From the IMG/VR virus record IMGVR_UViG_3300034121_001409, positions 1 to 64,000 of that record: a stretch of DNA of 64,000 nucleotides. One strand, written 5' to 3'. Shown in pieces: positions 1 through 7,428 of the stretch. Numbering within the stretch: position 1 is the stretch's first letter; each line of letters opens with the position of its first letter. The stretch is from a virus. The translations under genes and the position numbers were made by a program. The notes beneath the pieces were generated by a model, which was not told where the DNA came from, did not search any database, and saw only the letters and a program-made list of their open reading frames with translations.

Positions 1-93
1 CAGTTTTTTAGGTTCGTGAATCATATCTTCTCTTTTACCTAATCTCCATTCCTGATGGTATTCAAGTATTTCTATTGCTGTTTGTAATTCCAT
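1..93 (-). CDS. Small phage protein, N-terminal part only (cut by window edge)
   Basis: An ATG at 93 opens 31 codons that run off the left edge of the window. The visible product begins MELQTAIEILEYHQEW and continues through GKRED to a lysine-proline-rich stretch. It resembles the short acidic/basic helical proteins common in early regions of phages of Bacteroidota, but I recognise no function. The leader before the ATG is A/T-rich (AATTAAATAAACGAAA) with no Shine-Dalgarno sequence. Its opening QTAIEIL resembles the QTAVEFIL of the gene at 716-895, so the two may be related cassettes. Confidence 0.55.
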   Translation of the reverse strand, partial: MELQTAIEILEYHQEWRLGKREDMIHEPKKL

Positions 94-140
94 TTTCGTT
101 TATTTAATTGGTTAAAAAACGACCGCCTATCTGCAAACCG

Positions 141-335
141 TTATGCGAAATGTAAAACAGAACCACCGCTTGATATAGCTAAACTATTAGCAGTTGAATA
201 CTCCATTTTCCTCGCTTCATTTTTATCAAAAGTCCAATTAAACTTATATCCTTTTAATGTGCTATATCCATGTCCTTTCATAAACTTTTTATTTTTTTTA
301 ACCAAATACACTTCTAAAAAAATAAATTTTTCCAT
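141..335 (-). CDS. Hypothetical small protein (64 aa)
   Basis: The reading frame can be extended upstream to 380, but the ATG at 335 is preferred. It has the leader AAAAAGAAATGAT seen in front of neighbouring small genes, and the longer start would overlap the gene at 337-714. The product starts MEKFIFLEVYLVKKNKKF and is rich in lysine and aromatics, with a serine/alanine-rich tail ending SVLHFA. No family is recognised. Spacing to the upstream gene is a single base, so it is probably co-transcribed. It may be a host-takeover type early protein; that is a guess from position only. Confidence 0.5.
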   Translation of the reverse strand: MEKFIFLEVYLVKKNKKFMKGHGYSTLKGYKFNWTFDKNEARKMEYSTANSLAISSGGSVLHFA

Positions 336-336
336 A

Positions 337-714
337 TCATTTCTTTTTATAATTTTCAAACCATTTCTCAGTAAAATCACACATCATATCATTTCTTGTA
401 TATTCACCATATACTTTATTCCCAAACTTATTCAATAATCTTATAACTTCATCCTCATTATAACTATCTTTAGCATTATTCCAATTATCTTTAGTCTTTT
501 TATTTATAGCATCTGCAATGTAACTGCCTAATTCATCTTGAAATTTTTGTGCTTCACTTTGTTCTTCAAACATATTTTGAATAGCACCCCATCCACGTAC
601 TTCTGCAACAAGATTTAATGTATTATCAGGTTGTTTGCCAAATATAAAACCACTTCCTTCATCAAATTCAGCAGTACCAATATATTTTTCTATTTCTGTT
701 TTATACTTTTCCAT
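337..714 (-). CDS. Hypothetical acidic protein (125 aa)
   Basis: The frame is open to 837, but the part upstream of the ATG at 714 overlaps a better small gene (716-895) in another frame. The ATG at 714 has the local leader AAAACAAAATAAT. The protein starts MEKYKTEIEKYIGTAEF and has a Gly-rich turn (GSGFIFGKQ) near residue 20. The rest is helical and acidic with many Asn, Asp and Glu, ending FENYKKK. No signal peptide or membrane segment is seen and no family is recognised. Confidence 0.5.
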   Translation of the reverse strand: MEKYKTEIEKYIGTAEFDEGSGFIFGKQPDNTLNLVAEVRGWGAIQNMFEEQSEAQKFQDELGSYIADAINKKTKDNWNNAKDSYNEDEVIRLLNKFGNKVYGEYTRNDMMCDFTEKWFENYKKK

Positions 715-715
715 A

Positions 716-895
716 TTATTTTGTTTTAGTTTGTTCTCTATATCTAATACCAAATGCTCCATCTTCATCAACATAATCAAACTGATTTCTTTCAATTGCT
801 TTTGCTTGTTCAAAAATATCGAGTAAATCATTTCCAATAAAGTATTGATTTTTACTCATATAATCTAAGATAAATTCTACTGCTGTTTGTTTCAT
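716..895 (-). CDS. Small phage protein (59 aa), MKQTAVEFIL type
   Basis: The ATG at 895 begins MKQTAVEFILDYMSKNQYF and the frame ends with TAA at 716, two bases before the next ATG at 714. Proteins of this kind (short, opening KQTAVE, followed by a helical AKAIE stretch) are frequent in phages of Bacteroidota, and their function is unknown. The leader TTTAAAAAGAAATAAT matches those of the neighbouring small genes. A 17-bp repeat, CATAACG[A]TTTGCAGAT, lies just upstream, between this gene and the ParB-like gene. Confidence 0.65.
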   Translation of the reverse strand: MKQTAVEFILDYMSKNQYFIGNDLLDIFEQAKAIERNQFDYVDEDGAFGIRYREQTKTK

Positions 896-922
896 ATTAT
901 TTCTTTTTAAATCTGCAAATCG

Positions 923-1777
923 TTATGATTCATACAACACTTTAATATCTTTCTTCAACTCAGTCAATTCTTTTTTGTCATGCTGTGCATATCCTGACCA
1001 AGCTAATATCACCTTCTCAATCTCATCATAAGTAACCGGATTCTCAAACAGGTCTCTTGCTTTTTTTCTTGCAACAGCGATGTCAATATCTTTATTCTTA
1101 ACCTTCTTTCCTGATGCTTTCGATTTATCAATCACATCTTTTATTTCTTTAGATGACATCTTCTTTTTCTGTGCTTTCAATACAGAAGTCATGGTGATAT
1201 CGCCATCTAATATAGCCTGTTGGATATCCTTGTCAGTTCCTGCAATCTGAAGGTGGTCATTTACATAGAAAATACTTTTTCCGATTCGGTTTTTTATTTC
1301 TTCAGGTGTCCATCCCAACAAAACAAGACGCTTGAAAACTAAAGCCACTTCTATTGGCTGTAATTTCTTATTATCATTCGATGTGAAAATAGAAAAAATA
1401 CGGTCTTCTTCTTTTGTCTTGGCATTGTTAATAAAGAACTCTACATCTTTAACAGGATATCCATTGTTTTTCAGCCATTGGAACGCCAAATAACGTCTTT
1501 CTCCGTCTACGAGGTATACATAGCCATCCTTGTCCATATCGCCTAATAATGGCGTATTCTGACCGTTATTTAAAATAGACAACGCTAAGGATTCTATATC
1601 TCCATAGTCTAATCGGACATTAAAGTTTGGTCTTACCTGAATGTTCTCTAATGGAATCTTGTACGTCTGACGGTACGATATTGCGTTATCTCTTACTACG
1701 GCTCTGTTCGCCATACTCTCCGGTAGTGGCTCTGCTCCATTAATAATAGCCTTTGCTTTCTTGATTACTGATGACAT
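923..1777 (-). CDS. ParB/Spo0J-like nuclease-fold protein
   Basis: A 284-residue protein with the ParB N-terminal domain. NVRLDYGDIESLA (residues 53-65) is followed by the hallmark DGERRYLAF, with GERR at 92-95. The middle (about 125-215) carries helix-turn-helix-like segments (EEIKNRIGKS, then DITMTSVLKAQ), and the tail is charged. In plasmids and chromosomes ParB proteins bind centromere-like sites and hydrolyse CTP; phage copies can act in partition, transcription control or DNA nicking. No ParA ATPase is seen in the window, so partition is not established. It is the first gene after the sugar-modification cluster, with 7 bases to the GT47-like gene. Confidence 0.85.
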   Translation of the reverse strand: MSSVIKKAKAIINGAEPLPESMANRAVVRDNAISYRQTYKIPLENIQVRPNFNVRLDYGDIESLALSILNNGQNTPLLGDMDKDGYVYLVDGERRYLAFQWLKNNGYPVKDVEFFINNAKTKEEDRIFSIFTSNDNKKLQPIEVALVFKRLVLLGWTPEEIKNRIGKSIFYVNDHLQIAGTDKDIQQAILDGDITMTSVLKAQKKKMSSKEIKDVIDKSKASGKKVKNKDIDIAVARKKARDLFENPVTYDEIEKVILAWSGYAQHDKKELTELKKDIKVLYES

Positions 1778-1784
1778 GATTTTT

Positions 1785-2582
1785 TTATTTAATTGATGAT
1801 TGAATGATTTTTAAGTTCGCTGCATAGGTGTAATAATTCACGTACACATATCTGATATTTGATTGCAGTTCCACTATCTTGCGTGAAGGAATACTCTTTA
1901 TTATTTTCCCTAAATTCTTAACTTCTTTACTATCTACTAATACACCATAAGATTCGAAATCTATATTGTGAGGAATAATAAACTCATCTGAGACATACAC
2001 CGGAATCGCACCATATTGCAGACACTCCGCTATTCTAAACGATGTGATTCCATATCCTCTTGGACACAATCCAAATACTGAACGATGTAATAATTTACAG
2101 TATTCCTGTAATTTAAAACTACGTGCTGTCAGTATCCAATTTCTCTCCTTCAGTTTAAATATCTCTCTTCTTATTTCATGAGTAGGATTGCCAATAAATG
2201 AGCATGGTATATTTTTCCTATCCCTGAACTCAAAACTATGCCTTTGGCTTATCAACGGAAGTGGATAACCTATTTTCTTACCCATCCCGAAAACCTGACA
2301 ATCCAAATGAGAGATGTCACTCAGGATTCCATCATCATACTGACATACTGTAAAGAACTTTCCTTTCAAGGTGTTCAGGTAATCCTGCAACTGCTGCATC
2401 ATTACTTTGTTTCTGCCATAGTCTGCTTTCCGGTAATACGATGTCCATGTTACAGGCAGAAGTTTTCTGTCAGAAACACCGTTGTAATTCTCCTGAACGT
2501 AGTTCTCAAAATCCACTACATTGTCTGAGGGATACGGTCTACTGTCACGCATCACAAAATTTTGTCTTATAATTTTATCCAT
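1785..2582 (-). CDS. Exostosin-like (GT47-type) glycosyltransferase
   Basis: A 265-aa protein. The segment at residues 173-200 (CPRGYGITSFRIAECLQ followed by YGAIPVYVSDE) is the nucleotide-sugar-binding region typical of exostosin/GT47 enzymes, which transfer a sugar from a nucleotide donor to a glycan acceptor. The N-terminal half is less conserved, with a YRKADYGRNKV segment. No signal peptide or membrane anchor is visible, so a cytoplasmic enzyme is expected. It overlaps the end of the GT11 gene by 16 bases and belongs to a four-gene sugar cluster. The acceptor is unknown: virion protein, modified DNA base or host surface glycan are all possible. Confidence 0.8.
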   Translation of the reverse strand: MDKIIRQNFVMRDSRPYPSDNVVDFENYVQENYNGVSDRKLLPVTWTSYYRKADYGRNKVMMQQLQDYLNTLKGKFFTVCQYDDGILSDISHLDCQVFGMGKKIGYPLPLISQRHSFEFRDRKNIPCSFIGNPTHEIRREIFKLKERNWILTARSFKLQEYCKLLHRSVFGLCPRGYGITSFRIAECLQYGAIPVYVSDEFIIPHNIDFESYGVLVDSKEVKNLGKIIKSIPSRKIVELQSNIRYVYVNYYTYAANLKIIQSSIK

Positions 2583-3271
2583 CTTTGAGGTATTATATCA
2601 TGCTCTTCTAAATGCTTATTTGTTTTCCCAAACCACTCCTTTGGTGCTATAACCTCTCCGTCTGCTATCCATGCAGCCCACCAACTATAGGTGCTGTTTG
2701 ATATGATATGAGCCTTGCATCCTGCCATCATGTAGAAATCTTCCATAGTAGTTCCATTCATGAAGTGGAATGTGCATCCGTCTTTTTTTATATTATTCTG
2801 ATTCCACTCAGGGTCATCACCGAACACTACAAAATTTCTTTCTCCTTTCTTGTAAAAATAATCCATACCTCTGTTAAAATAATCTACACCAAGTTGAATG
2901 TACTTATCCGGCATAAGAAGATAATCTCCTCTCCTCACATGGATAGCAACAGCGTTTGTTTTAATAGGCTTTATTCCTATAAGGTCTAATATCTCTGTCC
3001 TGTATTTTTTAAAATACTCCTCACACTGAAAATACCCATACAGTTCATTGTTGTGATATCTCTTGGGAGCCGGTAACTGTTGAAAGGAATGCTTCTTCTC
3101 CTGTATAATATTTCTCTTGAATTTAGGATTAAAATTCTTATCCATAAGATGATAAAAATAATCTCCTGCCGGTATATGAAACGGCTCTGTGTATCTTAGA
3201 GCATAAGCAATCGCTGTGGCAATCTGAAACAAGTGGTTCCCTAATCTGCCTTGTAATTTTACTGTTACCAT
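2567..3271 (-). CDS. Alpha-1,2-fucosyltransferase-like protein (GT11)
   Basis: The product has the GT11 signature blocks: GRLGNHLFQ near the N-terminus, HVRRGDY in the middle (the donor-binding HxRRxD motif), and SNSTYSWWAAW near the C-terminus. These enzymes transfer L-fucose, or a related deoxy sugar, from GDP-sugar to a glycan. The frame extends to a GTG at 3289, but the ATG at 3271 (starting MVTVKLQGRLGNH) is preferred because it follows an A-rich leader and puts the first conserved block at the usual place. GT11 genes are unusual in phages. Its neighbours are a GNAT acetyltransferase and the exostosin-like enzyme. Confidence 0.87.
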   Translation of the reverse strand: MVTVKLQGRLGNHLFQIATAIAYALRYTEPFHIPAGDYFYHLMDKNFNPKFKRNIIQEKKHSFQQLPAPKRYHNNELYGYFQCEEYFKKYRTEILDLIGIKPIKTNAVAIHVRRGDYLLMPDKYIQLGVDYFNRGMDYFYKKGERNFVVFGDDPEWNQNNIKKDGCTFHFMNGTTMEDFYMMAGCKAHIISNSTYSWWAAWIADGEVIAPKEWFGKTNKHLEEHDIIPQRWIKL

Positions 3272-3288
3272 TTTAATTTTATTTATCA

Positions 3289-3621
3289 CTAATTAAGAAG
3301 CAGTGTCATCCAAGCCTCTTCTTCATTTTTATCTTCTTCTTCTCGAATAAACCCAAAAGTAGAATACCAATCCATGTGCCATGTTTTTGTACAAAATATC
3401 CTCACTTGCTCTGCGCCTAATTTCTTTGATTGATTAATGGCTTCTATTATCAACAACTTAGCAACACCTGTTCCTCTGTATTTATCATCAACATATAAAT
3501 CTGAGAACATAACTGTTTTAGGGTCTGAGTGATACCATGCTACCATTATTAACCCACTCCCTGAACTGTTAAATATATACAGTTTTGTAAAACCATCCCA
3601 TGTTGCCAAATGCGTAATCAT
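3289..3621 (-). CDS. GNAT family N-acetyltransferase
   Basis: A compact 110-aa GNAT domain. VDDKYRGTGVAKLLI (RGTGVA at 49-54) is the acetyl-CoA pyrophosphate-binding motif A, and WYSTFGF near residue 90 is the usual C-terminal aromatic motif. It should move an acetyl group from acetyl-CoA to an amine. Lying between a GT2 and a GT11 enzyme, it may acetylate an amino sugar, or it may act on a host protein. The ATG at 3621 is one base from the stop of the GT2 gene, so the two genes are probably translationally coupled. Confidence 0.85.
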   Translation of the reverse strand: MITHLATWDGFTKLYIFNSSGSGLIMVAWYHSDPKTVMFSDLYVDDKYRGTGVAKLLIIEAINQSKKLGAEQVRIFCTKTWHMDWYSTFGFIREEEDKNEEEAWMTLLLN

Positions 3622-3622
3622 G

Positions 3623-4321
3623 CTATCTGTATGCCTTTATAATCTCTCTTAATTCTGCTGCCTTCTTCATATTGTAATCCATATCCTTCATAAATCCACT
3701 ACCCTTATGCACCCTGTGATAATACTCCATCTCCGGCACAATAAAAAATATCCCTCCGGCTTCCATATGTTGAATTGAATGCCAAACAACATCTGCTCCT
3801 TTCATATCCTCATTGCGCTTGAATGTCTTTAAAAAGAAATCTCTATTTACAACATAATTTGCTGTATTCATACAGATGTTAAACATCCCATCGGTGATAT
3901 TCTGAGCCACCTGTTGTTTATGATAATACAATCCGGCAAACTTCCTGAAATCAAACTGAGGATTCGCAGCCTGTGGCATATAGATACAGTTGTCTTGAAA
4001 CTTCGGTACGTGCTTAAATAATGCGTCTATATAATCACTCTTGATGATATTGTCTGAGTCAAATAAAATCACCCATTCATTCTTCGCTCTACCAACAGCA
4101 TTTCCCTTAATACGCTGCTGACCTATATTAACAGGGTTTAAGTATATATTAACCTTGCTGTAGTTTTTGAATTTATCTTCTATCCAATTCCTTGTGAAAT
4201 AATCACTATGGTCATCCACTATAACAATCTCATCTATGCGGTCATCATTCAATACATTTCTGAATGACTCATGCAGAAGAGCTGTGCGGTTATAATTTGT
4301 TATTACTAATGACAGTTTCAT
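3623..4321 (-). CDS. Family 2 glycosyltransferase
   Basis: A 232-aa GT-A-fold enzyme. It begins MKLSLVITNYNR, then IVIVDDHSD at 33-40 (nucleotide binding), and FDSDN around 87-91 is the metal-binding DxD motif. This is the minimal GT2 catalytic domain with no membrane anchor. The frame overlaps the upstream 96-aa gene by four bases (ATGA), so translation is coupled. It is the first of four sugar-acting genes. It should make a glycosidic bond with inversion; donor and acceptor cannot be read from the sequence. Confidence 0.87.
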   Translation of the reverse strand: MKLSLVITNYNRTALLHESFRNVLNDDRIDEIVIVDDHSDYFTRNWIEDKFKNYSKVNIYLNPVNIGQQRIKGNAVGRAKNEWVILFDSDNIIKSDYIDALFKHVPKFQDNCIYMPQAANPQFDFRKFAGLYYHKQQVAQNITDGMFNICMNTANYVVNRDFFLKTFKRNEDMKGADVVWHSIQHMEAGGIFFIVPEMEYYHRVHKGSGFMKDMDYNMKKAAELREIIKAYR

Positions 4322-4608
4322 TGCTCAGTTGATTTAATGTACTCTTCTGCCACCTGTCCTCTTAGATACTCTCCGGTGTCTGCAATCACATAAGGCTCAT
4401 GGATTCCTTCGATAATACTCTCCGGCACAGGGTAGTTAAAGCCACTCCCTTCTATCCTGTAATGGATAGTGATATCCGGCTGCTCATCTGACTCTGTGTG
4501 CTGTTCGGCAAATGTTCTGCCGACTATCTTACCTGTGAAGTATTTCTTCTTATACTTGAAAATTACGATATCTCCTAACTGATACTTTGTTGTTACTTCT
4601 TTTCCCAT
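4318..4608 (-). CDS. Hypothetical protein with SH3/KOW-like N-terminus (96 aa)
   Basis: The first 30 residues (YQLGDIVIFKYKKKYFTG) look like a small beta-barrel of the SH3/KOW type: a GD-[I/V]-V strand followed by lysine-rich strands. Three other short proteins in the window (5767-6000, 8531-8734 and the GroES-like proteins) carry comparable GD-x-V strands. The remainder contains a Gly/Pro-rich loop and an acidic tail ending KSTEQ. It lies two bases after RecT and overlaps the GT2 gene by four. No specific function is recognised. Confidence 0.55.
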   Translation of the reverse strand: MGKEVTTKYQLGDIVIFKYKKKYFTGKIVGRTFAEQHTESDEQPDITIHYRIEGSGFNYPVPESIIEGIHEPYVIADTGEYLRGQVAEEYIKSTEQ

Positions 4609-4610
4609 GA

Positions 4611-5741
4611 TTAATCTTGTTTTTGTTTTGCTAAATACAATTCGTAAGCCTTGTTGATAACATAAGGCAGCATGGTCTCTGTATCACCACGATACATAAG
4701 GTCTTGGTATTTCTTAATAACCTTACCACCATTACCAAATGCCTCCTTCAGAAGAGATTCACTGAAGCCTCTCTCAGATAACAACCCTTCCATCTCCTTC
4801 ACTTCATTTAAGGCTCGGATACCGGAATCAGGCAACTTGTAGCCCTCGTTCAATAATTCTATCAACTCCTCTGCGGCTCCATCAACTATTTCATCAGCCA
4901 CAACAACAGCATCCTGAATGTCCTTCTTCTTGTTCACATCCTTCATCTTATTTTCAGTTGCAGTAGTGGATGTCATCGGCTTAGTTTTAATTTCATTACC
5001 ATCATCCATAAATGTTGTATCCGTCTGAGCATTCGCATTATCATGCAGAGACATAACTGTTCCGATATCGTCATAGTTATCATTCTTAGGCATCATCTTC
5101 CACAGGTAACGGATAGCCGTCTTCTTAATCATCTCACCCCTGTTGTCTCCTTCCCATATAGTTGATGACCACTCTCCGGCATCCTTCTTCTTCTTGGCAA
5201 ATTTGTACGCTTCTGTGCCATTCATAATCTGATTCACACGCTCAATCGGAAGGTAAACATACTGATAGTAATCATCACCCCTTGCGGCTGCGGCAAACAC
5301 CCCTATCTCCTCTCCTTTGTCTTTTTTCAACACATGGTAAGGCACATATTTTGCTACCTTATTTCGGGCAAAATCAAACTCAAAATCATCACCTTCGTAA
5401 ATGACCTGAGCAAACGCTTCTTTCGCTGCTCCGTACTCCACCAATTTAGTTATCATTCCCTGATATCCTAAATCTAAACAACATTTATCCTTTCTTGGTA
5501 TCAGATAAGCCTGAGCCAAATTCGGATTCAATGTAAGCCCCAACAGAGCCACATTTTGAATGGATTCTTTTACAGAGTCAACTGTACACTTCTGTAGGTA
5601 TGGACTCTTCTTTATGGCATCTAATGCAAACATACACTGCGTTGCCATGTTTAATTTAAAAGAAGTAGACTGTTGTAGCTCCTTCTGAAACTCAGGACTC
5701 TTTAATGTTCCCTCTAACGTAATTAATTCACTTGATGTCAT
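4611..5741 (-). CDS. recT: RecT-family single-strand annealing protein
   Basis: A 376-aa protein. Residues 68-97, GLTLNPNLAQAYLIP then DLGYQGMI, are the conserved core of RecT/Bet-type annealing proteins; GDDFEFDF and a TAIRYLWKMMP segment follow. These proteins coat single-stranded DNA and anneal complementary strands in phage recombination and replication. The tail after residue 230 is acidic and lower in complexity, and may bind SSB or a partner exonuclease. The matching nuclease is the YqaJ-type gene at 57273, on the other strand 51 kb away; most phages keep the pair adjacent. Confidence 0.93.
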   Translation of the reverse strand: MTSSELITLEGTLKSPEFQKELQQSTSFKLNMATQCMFALDAIKKSPYLQKCTVDSVKESIQNVALLGLTLNPNLAQAYLIPRKDKCCLDLGYQGMITKLVEYGAAKEAFAQVIYEGDDFEFDFARNKVAKYVPYHVLKKDKGEEIGVFAAAARGDDYYQYVYLPIERVNQIMNGTEAYKFAKKKKDAGEWSSTIWEGDNRGEMIKKTAIRYLWKMMPKNDNYDDIGTVMSLHDNANAQTDTTFMDDGNEIKTKPMTSTTATENKMKDVNKKKDIQDAVVVADEIVDGAAEELIELLNEGYKLPDSGIRALNEVKEMEGLLSERGFSESLLKEAFGNGGKVIKKYQDLMYRGDTETMLPYVINKAYELYLAKQKQD

Positions 5742-5766
5742 GTTATTGTTTTTATTGATTATAAAT

Positions 5767-6000
5767 CTACTCTTGCTCTAAAACTATAGTTATTATATGC
5801 GTTGTTACGGCAAGTGTCAATACCTTTACAGGCTCAAATCTATCCGGTATATCTTCGCTTATATCATGGTCAATGTATTTTATAATATATTCCTTCTTTC
5901 CAAAGGTTACTATATCTCCTTTTCTTGGAATAATATTAAGGCTGAACTCTTTAAAGGTTCCATCAGGCAATTTAAAATTTACCGTAGTTTTAATTTCCAT
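5767..6000 (-). CDS. Hypothetical small beta-rich protein (77 aa)
   Basis: The sequence alternates hydrophobic strands and charged turns (MEIKTTVNFKLPDGTF; PRKGDIVTFGKKEYIIKYI; LTLAVTTHIITIVLEQE), consistent with a small beta-barrel carrying the RKGDIV motif. There are no predicted membrane segments despite the hydrophobic C-terminus. It starts at the stop codon of the replication-type gene at 6000-6587, so the genes are coupled. Function unknown. Confidence 0.5.
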   Translation of the reverse strand: MEIKTTVNFKLPDGTFKEFSLNIIPRKGDIVTFGKKEYIIKYIDHDISEDIPDRFEPVKVLTLAVTTHIITIVLEQE

Positions 6001-6587
6001 TATAATTCACTTTGATTTATTACTGTACTTGTTTGGGTTTTTCTGAAGTCTGACCGGAGCCATCTGTTCGCTGTAGCCTTCCAATCCTTTATATGAACAG
6101 AACCTCTCTTCCATCCTCTCTCCTGCCAATAGTCGTAGAACTCATTAGCCTCTTTTGCAATAACAGGAGTAGCGTACTCTGACTTAGTTATCATATAAGC
6201 CAATACCTCATCTACAGAGCTTGGTTTACCTTTACCGCTTAATACCGGAGCAGATGTCTTCTTTGATACAGCAGAAGGCTTCTTCTTGATGTGTGGCATA
6301 ACAATATAACTCTTATCCTTTATTTTGTTTATAACAATATAGCCGGATAACAGAGCATCTGATATTATATGCCTTGCCACTTTATCAAATAAATAATTGT
6401 CTGAATTTATATCCATATCACCGAAGTCACCAAATAAAATATCCTTACTGAAGTTGTAAATGATATCTCTCGATGTTTCCATCCTGAGACTTTTTGATGC
6501 AATGATTCGCATCTCTATTGACTGAATAATATACAACCCTAAGCAGCCGTATTTCTCTTTAATTACCTTTAACTTATCTTTCGCCAT
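6000..6587 (-). CDS. Replication-associated protein with NQSEL tail (195 aa)
   Basis: The frame is open to 6638, but that part lies inside a hairpin terminator, so the ATG at 6587 (MAKDKLKVIKEKYG) is chosen. The N-terminal half is helical. Residues about 145-185 (EANEFYDYWQERGWKRG, then KDWKATANRWLRSDF) match the C-terminal block often found in phage replication initiators and helicase loaders. The last residues, STVINQSEL, recur as GSTFNQSEL at the end of the initiator-like gene 53808-54446, in different codons, which suggests a shared protein-binding tail. DnaB is the obvious partner by inference. Confidence 0.6.
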   Translation of the reverse strand: MAKDKLKVIKEKYGCLGLYIIQSIEMRIIASKSLRMETSRDIIYNFSKDILFGDFGDMDINSDNYLFDKVARHIISDALLSGYIVINKIKDKSYIVMPHIKKKPSAVSKKTSAPVLSGKGKPSSVDEVLAYMITKSEYATPVIAKEANEFYDYWQERGWKRGSVHIKDWKATANRWLRSDFRKTQTSTVINQSEL

Positions 6588-6605
6588 TGTATAAAATTTC
6601 TTCTT

Positions 6606-6671
6606 AAAAAAGCCACGCAGAAGCGATAACACAAACATGAATAAAGGTTATCACCTCTGCTTGATGTGGCT
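6606..6671 (-). terminator. Long hairpin with U-run downstream of the tRNA
   Basis: Read on the minus strand, AGCCAC pairs with GTGGCT, and inside it GCAGAGGTGATAAC pairs along its whole 14 nt with GTTATCGCTTCTGC (two G-U pairs). A five-base bulge sits on one side, the apical loop is 16 nt, and six U follow. This is far longer than an ordinary terminator. It starts 14 nt after the tRNA, so it may end the tRNA transcript, and it could also act as a leader structure for the replication-type gene 18 nt further on. Confidence 0.75.
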
Positions 6672-6685
6672 ACATAAAAACCCTG

Positions 6686-6758
6686 TAGCGGATACAGGAC
6701 TCGAACCTGTGACCTTTGGATTATGAGTCCAACGAGCTACCAACTGCTCCAATCCGCA
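6686..6758 (-). tRNA. tRNA with CAT anticodon (Met or Ile2 type)
   Basis: The minus strand folds as a cloverleaf: acceptor TGCGGAT with ATCCGCT (the outermost pair is a T-T mismatch), D-stem GAGC/GCTC, anticodon stem TTGGA/TCCAA with loop CTCATAA, and T-arm ACAGG-TTCGAGT-CCTGT. The CAT anticodon fits elongator methionine or, after lysidine modification, isoleucine (AUA). CCA is not encoded. AUA codons are common in these AT-rich genes, which makes the Ile reading attractive, but sequence alone does not settle it. It is the only tRNA seen in the window. Confidence 0.9.
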
Positions 6759-6761
6759 ATG

Positions 6762-7148
6762 TTACTTATAAAGCAAACCCTTGTTGGAGTGATTCACTGC
6801 TTTTTTATATGGCTTGGTCTTGGCTTCCTTCTTCTTACGCTTCGCCTCTGCTACCTTCTCCTTACCTTCCTTTATTTCCAAAAAGGATAACCTTTCTTTT
6901 TTGTAAAGTTCATACTTTTTATTCTTAATAACAACAACTTTTTTCACAGAACCAAGACCATCCAATTTTGTATAATCCATCTTAGACTTTCCGGTTTCTG
7001 ATACACGCTGATAAATGTTTGCCACTTGTGTAGCGTGTTTCATCTTTAACTCTTCTGCCACCTGTGCTATAGTAGCCAACTCAACAGTCTCAATAGTACC
7101 ATCTTCGTTTTCTACCTCTCCAAACATTCTTTTTAATGATAAATACAT
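6762..7148 (-). CDS. Hypothetical basic protein (128 aa) with HTH-like middle
   Basis: The ATG at 7148 (MYLSLKRMFGEVENEDG) is chosen; the longer frame begins with TTG. Residues about 25-60 (ATIAQVAEELKMKHATQVANIYQRV) look like a helix-turn-helix, and the C-terminal third is a lysine-rich tail (KKKEAKTKPYKKA). This suggests DNA binding, possibly a regulator. It ends just before the tRNA gene. Upstream lies a -7-like box (GATATTTG) with no clear -33 partner, and an 8-bp inverted repeat at 7184-7215. Confidence 0.55.
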   Translation of the reverse strand: MYLSLKRMFGEVENEDGTIETVELATIAQVAEELKMKHATQVANIYQRVSETGKSKMDYTKLDGLGSVKKVVVIKNKKYELYKKERLSFLEIKEGKEKVAEAKRKKKEAKTKPYKKAVNHSNKGLLYK

Positions 7149-7169
7149 CGTTTTAATTTGATGGTACAA

Positions 7170-7428
7170 ATATCTAATTTTAATACTTAACTTAAGTGTT
7201 AAACTTTGTTAAGTAATAAAATAAATAAAAAATCTGTTATAAGTGGGAAAGAAAACCACAAACATTCTTTTTAAAACTAAACATACTCACGCTATCGCAG
7301 CGTTAGATTGTTGACTATTTTCTACACAAATAGACATATTGTTGTTTTTATGCGTCATAATCGGTATTTTTCCGACTTAATGAACGGTTTTATACATCAT
7401 TTTGGATTCAATTCCAAAAATATTATAC
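7170..7428. other. Intergenic region without convincing genes
   Basis: Only short frames of fewer than about 25 codons are found on the minus strand, and the plus-strand frame overlapping it (7308-7517) has no family resemblance. The region holds an inverted repeat TACTTAAC/GTTAAGTA (7184-7191 and 7208-7215) and a small GC-rich hairpin ACGCT-ATCGC-AGCGT (7289-7303) that could weakly terminate leftward transcripts. A near-palindrome TTGGATTCAATTCCAA lies at 7402-7417. Confidence 0.5.
7184..7215. promoter_or_regulatory. Inverted repeat, possible operator
   Basis: TACTTAAC and GTTAAGTA form perfect 8-bp arms separated by 16 bp, just upstream of the -7-like box of the gene at 6762-7148. The arms and spacing suit a dimeric regulator. 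No other copy of the arms was noticed, so this is a weak call. Confidence 0.3.

Noticed and set aside
2238-2989. Plus-strand frames opposite the glycosyltransferase genes
   Set aside because: Antisense of well supported genes with conserved motifs; no start signals.
6588-6638. Upstream start (MFVLSLLRGFFKKK) for the gene at 6000-6587
   Set aside because: These codons lie within the hairpin and U-run downstream of the tRNA; the internal ATG has a better context.
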